Assembly (NCBI GenBank): GCA_027625215.1
Contig: JAQBWJ010000088.1
Location: 1-7,601, forward strand
Origin: Candidatus Poribacteria bacterium
GTDB taxonomy: Bacteria; Poribacteria; WGA-4E; GCA-2687025
DNA: 7,601 nt
Direction: 5' to 3'
The notes beneath the pieces were generated by a model that did no database searches, was not told where the DNA came from, and was given only the letters and a program-made list of their open reading frames with translations. A program made the translations under genes and the position numbers. Below are positions 1 to 6,345 of this stretch, piece after piece. Positions within the stretch are counted from its first letter, which is position 1; every line of letters begins with the position of its first letter.

Positions 1-711
1 GGGGCGGGCGCGTTGAATCAGGTGATCGAGCGCAACACGGACGCCTTGATGCGTCGCACGCGCAACCGACCTGTCCCGGCGGGGCGCATTCCCGTTGCGG
101 AGGCGTGGGCGTTCGGGGTGGCGTTGTCCGTTGTGGGCTGCGCGTATTTGTGGGTGATGATCAACCCGTTGACGAGCGGGCTCGCGGCGCTGACGATTTT
201 GTCGTACATCGCGCTGTATACGCCGTTGAAGCGGGTCACGTCGCTCTCGACCATCGTCGGGGCGATCCCCGGCGCGATCCCGCCCGTCGGCGGATGGGCG
301 GCGGCGCGGGGTGAACTGCACATCGAGGCGGCGATCCTGTTTGCGATCCTGTTCCTGTGGCAGTTGCCGCACTTTCTGGCGATTGCGTGGATGTTCCGCG
401 AAGACTACGCCGCCGCCGGGTTCCCGATGCTGCCCGTTGTCGATCCGAGCGGAGGGATGACGGCGCGGCAGATCGTCATCTACACGATCTTCCTCGTGCC
501 GATCAGTTTGACGCCGAGTTTGCTTGGGATGACGGGCGTAGTCTATTTTATCGGGGCGTTTTTGTTGGGCGGGGCGTTCTTGTATGTCGGGGTGAGGATG
601 GCGTTGGCGCGGTCGATGCAGGACGCGCGGCGGTTGCTGCTGGCGAGCGTGTTGTATCTGCCGCTGCTGTTGGGGCTATTGGTGGCGGATCGCGTGGCGG
701 GAGGGTTTTAG
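1..711 (+). CDS. ctaB: Protoheme IX farnesyltransferase (heme o synthase), 5'-truncated by window edge
   Basis: This is a UbiA-superfamily membrane prenyltransferase that adds a farnesyl group to heme b to make heme o, the precursor of heme a for aa3/caa3-type oxidases. The reading frame is open from base 1 (G-A-G-A-L-N-Q...), so the gene begins upstream and the TTG at 13 is not a real start. 236 residues are visible; the family is usually about 280-310, so roughly the first 50-70 residues are missing. The first prenyl-diphosphate motif is present as NQVIERNTD, followed by ALMRRTRNRPVPAGR. It has Asn where most relatives have Asp or Glu after the Arg. The second motif, HFLAIAWMFREDYAAAGFPM, followed by LPVVD, is canonical. 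Several hydrophobic membrane segments follow. The stop (TAG) directly abuts the next gene's ATG. The downstream DUF420 and ABC genes fit an oxidase assembly operon. Identification is secure. Confidence 0.95.
   Translation, partial: GAGALNQVIERNTDALMRRTRNRPVPAGRIPVAEAWAFGVALSVVGCAYLWVMINPLTSGLAALTILSYIALYTPLKRVTSLSTIVGAIPGAIPPVGGWAAARGELHIEAAILFAILFLWQLPHFLAIAWMFREDYAAAGFPMLPVVDPSGGMTARQIVIYTIFLVPISLTPSLLGMTGVVYFIGAFLLGGAFLYVGVRMALARSMQDARRLLLASVLYLPLLLGLLVADRVAGGF
699..704 (+). promoter_or_regulatory. Shine-Dalgarno for the ATPase gene, inside the ctaB end
   Basis: GGGAGG lies 7 bases before the ATG at 712 and falls within the last codons of ctaB (VAGGF). It supports the ATG at 712 as the true start and indicates translation coupled to ctaB. 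No promoter is seen between the genes because there is no intergenic space. Confidence 0.7.
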
Positions 712-1911
712 ATGGACGAGTCTCGAGTCACTGCTTTTTCGGTCAAGGGTTTCAAGTCGCTCGCCGAAGAAACGCGCCTCGAATTGCGCCCGCTGACGAT
801 TCTCGCGGGGGCGAACAGTTCCGGCAAGTCGAGCGCGATGCAGCCATTTCTGTTGATGAAACAGACGTTGGAGGCGACATATGAACCAGAGGTTTTCAGG
901 CTGGATGGTCCCAACGTCTCATTTACCTCATCGCAGCAGTTTCGGACTGCGCTTGCGGATTTGAGAACGGATCACCTAGAGATAATGTTTGAGACCGCAA
1001 TCGCGAATGAAGATCGCAAGCGAGTGCGGCTCATCTTTGAATTCTCCGATGATAACGGCATCGTAGGTACCAAGGTGGTCGCGATCAGAGGGAAAAAAGA
1101 AGAGATCATAGGTGAAGCGAAACTCGGTTCGGACGTAAGTTTGCTTCGCTCTAGGAATTTTCTTGCGCACCCAAGTAAAACCAAGGAGGTACGAGAAGTA
1201 AACGTGCCCTGGCTGATGGCTCGCGTGTGGATGACAGAGCTACTGCACATTCCAGGTTTTCGCGGCAACCCTCAACGTGTTTACGCAGCGACAACGACAA
1301 GCAGACGGTATCCGGGCTTGTTCTTCGAATATACGACAAGCGTTATCGACCGCTGGCAACGCGAAGATGATAAACACCTCGAACAACTCAGTGCCAACCT
1401 CAACCACCTCGATCTGACCTCGGCAATTCAGTCGGAACGGCTGAACGAGGCGCAGATCGAACTGCGCGTTGGTCGCACGCTCAACGCCGATTCCGACTTC
1501 GTGAGCATTGCCGATGTGGGGTTCGGTGTCTCCCAAGTGCTGCCCGTGCTGACAGCGTTGCTTGTCGCGGAACCGAATCAGCCTGTCTACATCGAACAAC
1601 CCGAACTCCACTTGCATCCGCGCGCTCAATGGAAACTCTCGTCCATCATCGCGGACGCTGCCATACGCGGAGTTCAGGTCATCATCGAGACGCACAGTGA
1701 TTTGCTGCTGCTTGGCATTCAGACGCTGATTGCGGAAGGCGAACTCGACCCAAGCATCGTTGCGCTCCATTGGTTCGAGCGACAGGAAGACGGTTCTTCC
1801 AAAGTGACGTTGGCGGAGCTCAGCGACAAAGGCACGTACGGCGATTTTCCGCTTGATTTCGGCGATGTTGCGCTTGAAGCCGAGCGCAAATACATGGAAG
1901 CGCAATGGTAA
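712..1911 (+). CDS. ABC-like/OLD-type AAA ATPase (DUF3696-like), probable partner of the downstream PIN-like protein
   Basis: This is a predicted cytoplasmic SMC/RecF/OLD-class P-loop ATPase of 399 residues. The N-terminus has the class hallmark FSVKGFKSL (9-17) and Walker A GANSSGKSS (33-41). A variable insert with charged and hydrophobic stretches covers about 60-230. A signature-like segment, ADVGFGVSQVLPVL, lies at 267-280, Walker B with IEQPELHLHP at 294-303, and the switch/H-loop IIETHSDLLL at 324-333. The C-terminus (370-399, with GTYGDFPLDF) resembles the short DUF3696 tail of COG4938-type ATPases. All catalytic elements look intact. There is no TOPRIM nuclease domain, unlike true OLD proteins, so any nuclease activity would have to come from the next gene, which overlaps it by 7 bases. 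Base composition is lower in GC than the flanking genes. Homologues of such ATPases occur in defence modules, but the specific role here is inferred, not shown. Confidence 0.85.
   Translation: MDESRVTAFSVKGFKSLAEETRLELRPLTILAGANSSGKSSAMQPFLLMKQTLEATYEPEVFRLDGPNVSFTSSQQFRTALADLRTDHLEIMFETAIANEDRKRVRLIFEFSDDNGIVGTKVVAIRGKKEEIIGEAKLGSDVSLLRSRNFLAHPSKTKEVREVNVPWLMARVWMTELLHIPGFRGNPQRVYAATTTSRRYPGLFFEYTTSVIDRWQREDDKHLEQLSANLNHLDLTSAIQSERLNEAQIELRVGRTLNADSDFVSIADVGFGVSQVLPVLTALLVAEPNQPVYIEQPELHLHPRAQWKLSSIIADAAIRGVQVIIETHSDLLLLGIQTLIAEGELDPSIVALHWFERQEDGSSKVTLAELSDKGTYGDFPLDFGDVALEAERKYMEAQW
1896..1911 (+). promoter_or_regulatory. Coupled stop/start junction, ATPase to PIN-like gene
   Basis: A weak GGAAG site (1896-1900) precedes the ATG at 1905. 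The ATPase stop TAA is at 1909-1911, giving a 7-base overlap (ATGGTAA). The arrangement implies translational coupling and roughly fixed stoichiometry of the two products. Confidence 0.6.
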
Positions 1912-2429
1912 GCTCCCGTTCTCTAGTCATCGACGCATCCGTATTGCAGTCTGCGGGTGGTATGGATCGACCGGACGAAGGCTCGAAGCGATGCAGCATC
2001 TATCTCGACGCGGTGGCGAACCACGATCACCGCGCGGCACTGACAAAGGAGATCGAAGCCGAGTGGAATCGGCATCGGACACGATTCTCCTCTCGGTGGT
2101 TGAGGTTGATGACGACGCGGAGTCGGATTGCGCGTCTAGAAAATGTAAAAGACGACGACTTGCGCGCGCAGGTTCAGAACATGCACGAAAGTATCGGGGA
2201 TGTTCATTTGATTGAGGCAGCGATTCATGCGGATAGGATCGTTTCTTCGTGTGACAATACAGCGCGGCGGAGGTACGCACGAGTCTCCGGCGTCATATCC
2301 GACATCGCTTCGATCATGTGGACAAATCCGTCGGAGGAAGAAGACGGCGGTGCGAACTGGATTGCGCTAGGCGCGCCGTTCGAGGACGCTCGAACACTGG
2401 CAAACGCGCCTCAGACAAGGGTGGAGTAA
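1905..2429 (+). CDS. Small PIN-domain-like putative nuclease
   Basis: This is a 174-residue soluble protein without signal peptide or membrane segments. It shows the spaced acidic residues of a PIN nuclease. The N-terminal strand LVIDAS carries D10. An acidic helix, LTKEIEAEW, has E49, E51 and E53. The strongest segment is GDVHLIEAA with D99 (and E104), followed by ADRIVSSCDNTAR with D117, which matches the family pattern D-x-H-L-I...A...S-x-D. Known PIN proteins are Mg-dependent ribonucleases, often the toxin of toxin-antitoxin pairs or the effector of defence modules. The match is by motif reading only, so specificity (tRNA, mRNA, DNA) cannot be given. No small antitoxin gene lies beside it; the overlapping ATPase is the only obvious regulator. 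Its stop codon shares a base with the DUF420 start (TAATG). Alternative: an inactive PIN-fold regulatory subunit. Confidence 0.7.
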   Translation: MVSSRSLVIDASVLQSAGGMDRPDEGSKRCSIYLDAVANHDHRAALTKEIEAEWNRHRTRFSSRWLRLMTTRSRIARLENVKDDDLRAQVQNMHESIGDVHLIEAAIHADRIVSSCDNTARRRYARVSGVISDIASIMWTNPSEEEDGGANWIALGAPFEDARTLANAPQTRVE

Positions 2430-2431
2430 TG
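2417..2431 (+). promoter_or_regulatory. Ribosome binding site and TAATG junction deciding the DUF420 start
   Basis: AAGGGTGGAG (2417-2426) lies immediately before TAATG, where the PIN-like gene stop (2427-2429) overlaps the DUF420 ATG (2429-2431). This supports 2429 as the DUF420 start rather than an upstream in-frame ATG at 2318, whose extra residues are arginine-rich shadow sequence of the PIN-like gene. Confidence 0.65.
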
Positions 2432-2902
2432 CCAACCGCTGAGACGATCCCGCAGTGGGTACTGTTTCTCCCCAACGTGAACGCGACGCTGAACGCGATC
2501 AGCGCGGCGTTGCTCATCACGGGTTATCTGTTGATTCGACGGCGCAAAATTCCGCAGCACCGCGCGGCGATGATCGGGGCGTTTGTCGCGTCGTCGTTGT
2601 TTTTGGCGACCTACCTGACGTACCACTTCTATCCGGGCGTCGGGTCGGTACGGTTTGTCGAGCCGTCGTGGGCGCGACCGATTTATCTGGTCGTGTTGAT
2701 CCCCCATGTGCTGCTGGCGGTGACGGTCGTGCCGCTGGCGTTGATCACGCTGTCGCTGGCGTGGCGCGGGAACTTCAAGACGCACCGCCGTTTCGCGCGG
2801 ATCGCGCTGCCCGTCTGGTTGTATGTGTCCGTCACGGGCGTGATCGTTTATCTGATGTTGTATGTGATCTTCCCTCAACCGATGGGACCGCAAACGCCGT
2901 GA
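2429..2902 (+). CDS. DUF420 membrane protein, CtaM-like cytochrome oxidase assembly factor
   Basis: This is a 157-residue protein with four predicted membrane segments (about 21-37, 48-66, 84-110 and 124-148). It carries the DUF420 hallmarks: LPNVNATLN (14-22), HRAAM (44-48), TYLTYHFYPG (61-70), PIYLVVLIPHVLLA (84-97) and HRRFARIALPVWLYV (119-133), followed by a TGVIVYLMLY helix. In Firmicutes the DUF420 protein CtaM is needed for functional heme-A oxidases, probably in heme delivery or assembly. The position near ctaB fits that role. The conserved His residues in the membrane segments are plausible heme or metal ligands. Its start overlaps the PIN-like gene and its TGA overlaps the next gene's GTG (GTGA, 2899-2902). 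Family assignment is firm; exact biochemistry is inferred. Confidence 0.88.
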   Translation: MPTAETIPQWVLFLPNVNATLNAISAALLITGYLLIRRRKIPQHRAAMIGAFVASSLFLATYLTYHFYPGVGSVRFVEPSWARPIYLVVLIPHVLLAVTVVPLALITLSLAWRGNFKTHRRFARIALPVWLYVSVTGVIVYLMLYVIFPQPMGPQTP

Positions 2903-3849
2903 GTTCTTTGCCGACCGAACCCGCCGTCGAGGCGCGAAACCTCACCCATAAGTACGGCGACCGCACCGCGCTCCGCAAGGTGTCGATGGTCGTGTCGCAG
3001 GGATCGCTGTTCGGAATTGTCGGTCCCAACGGCAGCGGCAAATCGACCCTGTTTCGCATCCTCTCGACGCTCCAGAAACCGACGGACGGCTCCGCGACGG
3101 TGTTAGGCAGCGACACGCTCGCCGCCTCGTCGCTCGTTCGCCAAAAATTAGGCGTCGTCTTCCAGAACTCGATCCTCGACGGCAAATTGACCCTCCGCGA
3201 AAACCTGCTTCATCACGGGCAGTACTACGGGTTGGGCGGGCGGCGGCTCCGAGAACGGGTCGATGCGGCGTTGGGGCAACTGCGCCTCGCCGACCGCGCG
3301 AAAGACAAGGTGGAAACGCTCTCCGGCGGGATGAGGCGTCGCGGCGAACTCGCGGGGTGCTTGCTCCACGAGCCGCCCGTGCTGTTGCTGGATGAACCGA
3401 CCGTCGGGCTCGATCCTGTCGCGCGGCGCGATTTCTGGGACACGATCACCCGCATCCGCGCGGAACGCTCGATGACGATCCTCGTCACGACGCACCTGAT
3501 GGACGAAGCCGAGCGGTGCGACCGACTCGCGCTGCTGCATCAGGGCGAAGTGGTCGCGCTCGCGTCGCCGGACGAGTTGAAGGCGGACATGGGCTTCGAT
3601 GTCATCACGATCCGTACGACGCAGCCGGACGCGCTTGTCAACGAGGTGAAAGCCGCCTACGGTTGGAACGCGCGAACGGACGACCACGGCGTTCGGATCG
3701 AGGTTGAGGCGGGGCACGCGCAGATCGGCGGGTTGATCGAGCGGTTTGAGGGGCGGTTCGAGTCGATCACCCTGAGCAAGCCGTCCATCGAGGACGTGTT
3801 TTTCCTCCGCACGGGCGTCAAGAGCGATGAATCGGGGGACGGCGCATGA
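2899..3849 (+). CDS. ABC transporter ATP-binding protein (ABC-2/DrrA-NodI type)
   Basis: This is the 316-residue nucleotide-binding subunit of an ABC-2 exporter. It has Walker A GPNGSGKST (42-50), Q-loop Q89 in VVFQNS, signature LSGGM (141-145), Walker B LLLDEP (162-167), D-loop GLD (170-172) and switch H199 in TTHLMDEAE. After about residue 230 comes a C-terminal extension of roughly 85 residues typical of DrrA/CcmA-like subunits, ending in SKPSIEDVFFLRTG. The GTG start at 2899 is chosen because it overlaps the DUF420 stop and begins just before the conserved VEARNLTHKYG. The open frame upstream of it (to 2455) is Arg/Val-rich shadow of DUF420. After the signature, RRRGELA departs from the usual RRRLEIA. 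It overlaps the permease by four bases (ATGA). The substrate is unknown; in this context heme, copper or oxidase assembly is plausible. Confidence 0.92.
   Translation: MSSLPTEPAVEARNLTHKYGDRTALRKVSMVVSQGSLFGIVGPNGSGKSTLFRILSTLQKPTDGSATVLGSDTLAASSLVRQKLGVVFQNSILDGKLTLRENLLHHGQYYGLGGRRLRERVDAALGQLRLADRAKDKVETLSGGMRRRGELAGCLLHEPPVLLLDEPTVGLDPVARRDFWDTITRIRAERSMTILVTTHLMDEAERCDRLALLHQGEVVALASPDELKADMGFDVITIRTTQPDALVNEVKAAYGWNARTDDHGVRIEVEAGHAQIGGLIERFEGRFESITLSKPSIEDVFFLRTGVKSDESGDGA
3834..3839 (+). promoter_or_regulatory. Shine-Dalgarno for the ABC permease
   Basis: GGGGGA sits 6 bases upstream of the ATG at 3846, inside the end of the ATPase gene. Together with the ATGA overlap it fixes the permease start. 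Confidence 0.6.
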
Positions 3850-4625
3850 GTCGATTTCTGTTAGGTTCAATCAGCCTTTGGAAACGGGAAGTCGTGCGGT
3901 TCTATCGCCAACGGAACCGCGTCATCGGCGCGTTGATGCCGCCGCTGTTCATCTGGTTTTTCTTGGGGTCGGGCTTCGGGAAGTCGTTCAGCGCGCCGGG
4001 CATGGAGGGCGCGGGCTATTTGGAGTTCTTCTATCCCGGCGTGATCGCGCTTGTCGTGTTGTTCACGTCGATCTACTCGGCGATGTCGTTGATCGAAGAC
4101 CGCCGGGACGGGTATCTGCAAGGCGTGCTCGTCAGCCCGATGCCGCGCTCGGCGATCATTTTCGGGAAGGTGCTCGGCGGGACGAGTCAGGGGTTCGTGC
4201 AGGGCGTGCTGCTGCTGATCCTCGCGCCGTTTATCGGGATAGAGTTCACGTTGGCGAGCGTCGCGCTGATCTTGGCGATCATCCTCACGTTGTCGTTCGG
4301 GTTGACGGCGTTCGGCATCATGATGGCGTGGCGCACCGACTCCGTCTCCGGCTTCCACGCGATCATGAACTTTATTTTGATGCCGATGTGGTTGTTGTCG
4401 GGGGCGTTCTTCCCGGTGGGCGGGTCGGCGGTTTGGTTGAACGTCGTGATGCGGCTCAACCCGCTGACGTACGGCGTCGAGGCGTTGCGCGGCGCGTTCT
4501 ACGCGGAGGCGGGCAACGCCGTCGGGCTTGCGACGCTGCCCGCCATGTTCGTGATGCTCGGCTTCGGCGCGGTCATCTTCGCCGCAACGGTGATGATGGC
4601 GAACCGCCCCGTCCGCACGTCGTAG
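3846..4625 (+). CDS. ABC-2 type transporter permease
   Basis: This is a 259-residue integral membrane subunit with about six hydrophobic segments. It has the ABC-2 family landmarks: an N-terminal cytoplasmic coupling stretch (LWKREVVRFYRQRNRV, 11-26), the loop IEDRRDGYLQGVLVSPMPRS (83-102), LLSGAFFPVG (183-192) and LNPLTYGVEALRGAFY (204-219). It pairs with the ATPase just upstream (ATGA overlap) to form an exporter of the DrrAB/NodIJ kind. Half-transporter subunits of this size work as dimers with two ATPase copies. It is the last gene of the rightward operon. The substrate cannot be read from sequence; linkage to ctaB and DUF420 points to oxidase maturation, but a drug or lipid exporter cannot be excluded. 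Confidence 0.9.
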   Translation: MSRFLLGSISLWKREVVRFYRQRNRVIGALMPPLFIWFFLGSGFGKSFSAPGMEGAGYLEFFYPGVIALVVLFTSIYSAMSLIEDRRDGYLQGVLVSPMPRSAIIFGKVLGGTSQGFVQGVLLLILAPFIGIEFTLASVALILAIILTLSFGLTAFGIMMAWRTDSVSGFHAIMNFILMPMWLLSGAFFPVGGSAVWLNVVMRLNPLTYGVEALRGAFYAEAGNAVGLATLPAMFVMLGFGAVIFAATVMMANRPVRTS

Positions 4626-4686
4626 ATTCCGATGGTGAAGAAAACGGCGACGAGGTGGTTGAGCGTCGCGTCTGTGGCGCGCTAAC

Positions 4687-4724
4687 ACCCTCACCCCTAG
4701 CCCATCAAGGGAAAAGGGAACACG
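4687..4724. repeat. GC-clustered imperfect inverted repeat between convergent operons
   Basis: ACCCTCACCCCTAGCCC is followed by ATCAAGGGAAAAGGG. It can fold as CCC (4695-4697) and CCC (4701-4703) against GGG (4709-4711) and GGG (4716-4718), with a five-base ATCAA loop and an asymmetric internal loop. It resembles the CCCTCACCCC...GGGAGAGGG family of dispersed intergenic repeats found in many environmental bacterial genomes. That resemblance is from memory and not searched. It lies at the convergent 3' ends and could act as a weak bidirectional terminator, though no T-run follows. Nothing else recognisable is seen in 4626-4732. Confidence 0.45.
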
Positions 4725-4732
4725 GAACCGCT

Positions 4733-5707
4733 TCATCGCGTGCCGTCGGGCGATACCAACGTCTTCAACCAACCCCACGACGCGGCGCGTTTGTCGCGCG
4801 GGGAGACGGACAACGGGCGATGTCCAAACCATGAAGGAAATGTGTCGAATGTCGGGCTCTGCGTCAAATTAGTCAGATTCGATCCGTCCAGATCGACGGA
4901 GTAGATATCTGTCCGTCCACCGCGAGCATCGCCCGAAAAAACGATGCGGCGACTGTCCGATGACCACGTAAGACCACCGATGTAGTTTATCTCATTCGTC
5001 ACCAACCGATGCCGATTGCTGTTCATGTCGATCACAAAAAGCGGATGATCACCGTTCGGATTAAACGGGCGGACTTCGTAAGCGATCCATCTGCCGTCCG
5101 GAGACCACGCGATACCCGTGATGTGTTGATCTTCAGTCAATCTCCGCTCTTTTCCGCCCGCCGACGGGATGATGTAGAGGTCGGTGGTCGAACCGTCCCT
5201 CGCGCCACGGAGGAAGGCAATTTCACTCCCATCTGACGACCAGGTTGGGTTTTTGACCCCCGTACCCATCGCATCGTCCGTCAGCCGTTGCAGGTTATCC
5301 CCGTTCAGGTCGATAACATAGACGGAGGCGGGTCCGCTGGGCGGCAGATCGAGATTGGAGGCGAAAGTGATCCGTTTGCTGTTGGGCGACCACGCCGGAC
5401 GCGAGTGCCACGCGGGGAAGTTGGTCAGGTTTCGGAGATTGCCTCCGTTCGCATCTATTCTGAATATCTCTTTGTCGCCGAGCCGAGGTCCGTCGTCTCG
5501 GACGAACACGATGAAGCGCCCGTCAGGAGAGCCAGAGGGGTGCGTGCTTCGCGCCCCATCATTCGTCACGACGGTCTGTCGAGAACCGTCCAGTCCCATG
5601 ACGACGAGGTTGCCGTCTCGCGCGAAGACGATCTTCTCCGCCGCAAGCGCTTGTGCGGTGATGAGTAGGGTAGCCACGAAAACGAGGAACGAATGATGCT
5701 TGTTCAT
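4733..5707 (-). CDS. Secreted PD40/TolB-like beta-propeller protein (paralogue 3, intact)
   Basis: This 324-residue protein has a clear signal peptide (MNKHH, hydrophobic core 6-17, likely cleavage after ALA at 22, before AEKIVF), so it is exported. Propeller-blade motifs follow: SGSPDGRFIVF (58-68), PAWSPNSKRITF (104-115), PTWSSDGSEIAF (154-165), IAWSPDGRWIAY (199-210), LTWSSDSRRIVF (246-257), and a final partial blade PSWFGHRP (291-298). That makes about six blades of the TolB/PD40 type, usually binding or scaffold modules rather than enzymes. The ATG at 5707 is chosen because it starts the signal peptide, overlaps the previous stop as ATGA and follows an AAAGGG site; the open frame upstream is shadow of paralogue 2. 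The C-terminal tail PLSVSPRDKRAASWGWLK is shared with its sisters but ends TLVSPDGTR instead of GLGQ. Ligand unknown. It is the last gene of the leftward operon. Confidence 0.88.
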   Translation of the reverse strand: MNKHHSFLVFVATLLITAQALAAEKIVFARDGNLVVMGLDGSRQTVVTNDGARSTHPSGSPDGRFIVFVRDDGPRLGDKEIFRIDANGGNLRNLTNFPAWHSRPAWSPNSKRITFASNLDLPPSGPASVYVIDLNGDNLQRLTDDAMGTGVKNPTWSSDGSEIAFLRGARDGSTTDLYIIPSAGGKERRLTEDQHITGIAWSPDGRWIAYEVRPFNPNGDHPLFVIDMNSNRHRLVTNEINYIGGLTWSSDSRRIVFSGDARGGRTDIYSVDLDGSNLTNLTQSPTFDTFPSWFGHRPLSVSPRDKRAASWGWLKTLVSPDGTR

Positions 5708-5742
5708 TGTCCCAACCCTTTCAACCAGCCCCACGACGCGGC
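5702..5742. repeat. 41-base junction repeat, copy 1
   Basis: By eye this is identical to 6664-6704. It contains the start codon of paralogue 3, the ATGA overlap, the ribosome binding site and the last roughly ten codons of paralogue 2. It marks the tandem duplication unit boundary. Confidence 0.85.
5716..5721 (-). promoter_or_regulatory. Shine-Dalgarno for paralogue 3
   Basis: On the minus strand this reads AAAGGG, 8 bases before the ATG (5707-5705), and lies in the codons for the WLKGL tail of the preceding gene. The preceding TGA (5706-5704) overlaps the ATG as ATGA, indicating coupled translation. Confidence 0.65.
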
Positions 5743-6244
5743 ACGTTTCTCGCGCGGCGAGACGGACAATGGGCGGTATCCGAACCACAATGGGGACCAT
5801 TCGTACTCCGGGCTTTCGGTCAAGTTGATGAGGTTCGACCCGTCCAGATCGATGGAGAAAATGTCGTTTGAAGCGTTCAATGGTTTGTCCGGCTGTCCCG
5901 CCGCGAAGACGATTTCCCGGCTGTCGGGCGACCACGAGAGTCCGCCGATCCAGTGCGCTTCGTGTGTCACGAGACGGGTTTCGTTCGTCTGCGTATTCAA
6001 AATGTAGATCGGCTCGGTATCCTCTCCGACGACCGGATAGTAGTAGTAGGCGATCCATTTTCCGTCCGGCGACCACGCGAGGTAATTGATGCGCGGGATT
6101 CTCTCCGTCAGCCGAATCGCCTGTCCGCCGTTCGCGGAGACGACCCAAATCGAGTGGTCTTCGAGATAGGCGATCAACTCTCCGTCCGGCGACCAAGTGA
6201 GCCAACTCATCCCTCCGCCCGTTGCGAACCGCGTCAACATTGTG

Positions 6245-6296
6245 CGGTTGCCGCCGTCGGCGTCCATCACATAGAGGGAGCGGGGACCGCTCGGCA
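6245..6296. repeat. 52-base identical patch shared by paralogues 1 and 2, copy 1
   Basis: By eye this matches 7198-7249 base for base, although the surrounding coding sequence differs at many sites. It encodes SGPRSLYVMDADGGNR. A further 26-base identical stretch (6215-6240 and 7168-7193) lies just beside it. Confidence 0.85.
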
Positions 6297-6342
6297 GCGT
6301 TTCGATGTTAGCGGTGAAGGCGATCCGTTTGCCGTCAGGCGA

Positions 6343-6345
6343 TCA
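6343..6345 (-). other. Premature TGA stop codon in paralogue 2
   Basis: The plus strand reads TCA, giving TGA on the coding strand, at the Trp position of a WSPDGK blade motif. The sister gene has CCA (TGG) at the equivalent site, near 7296. Confidence 0.9.

Noticed and set aside
1240..1905. Minus-strand open frame of 221 residues antisense to the ATPase
   Set aside because: No domain or start signal is seen, and it runs opposite the conserved Walker B and signature motifs of a convincing plus-strand gene.
712..1911. Classical OLD nuclease (GajA-like)
   Set aside because: The frame ends soon after the ATPase H-loop and contains no C-terminal TOPRIM domain.
2455..2898. Upstream extension of the ABC ATPase frame
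   Set aside because: The residues before the GTG at 2899 are Arg/Gly/Val-rich shadow of DUF420. The GTG overlapping the DUF420 stop fits the family N-terminus.
4626..4686. Intrinsic terminator for the rightward operon
   Set aside because: I found no clear GC hairpin followed by a T-run in this stretch; termination may rely on Rho or on the weak inverted repeat further on.
3867..4832. Long minus-strand open frame antisense to the ABC permease (321 residues)
   Set aside because: Its translation is dominated by Arg, His, Gln and Asp with no recognisable domain, as expected for the shadow of a GC-rich membrane gene. The plus-strand permease is a clear family match.
5708..6205. N-terminal extension of paralogue 3
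   Set aside because: It is an out-of-frame reading of paralogue 2. The real start at 5707 begins a signal peptide and overlaps the previous stop.
5704..6345. TGA-to-Trp genetic code change
   Set aside because: TGA ends the DUF420, ABC ATPase and paralogue 1 and 3 genes at sensible positions, and Trp elsewhere is TGG, so one internal TGA is better read as a nonsense mutation or error.
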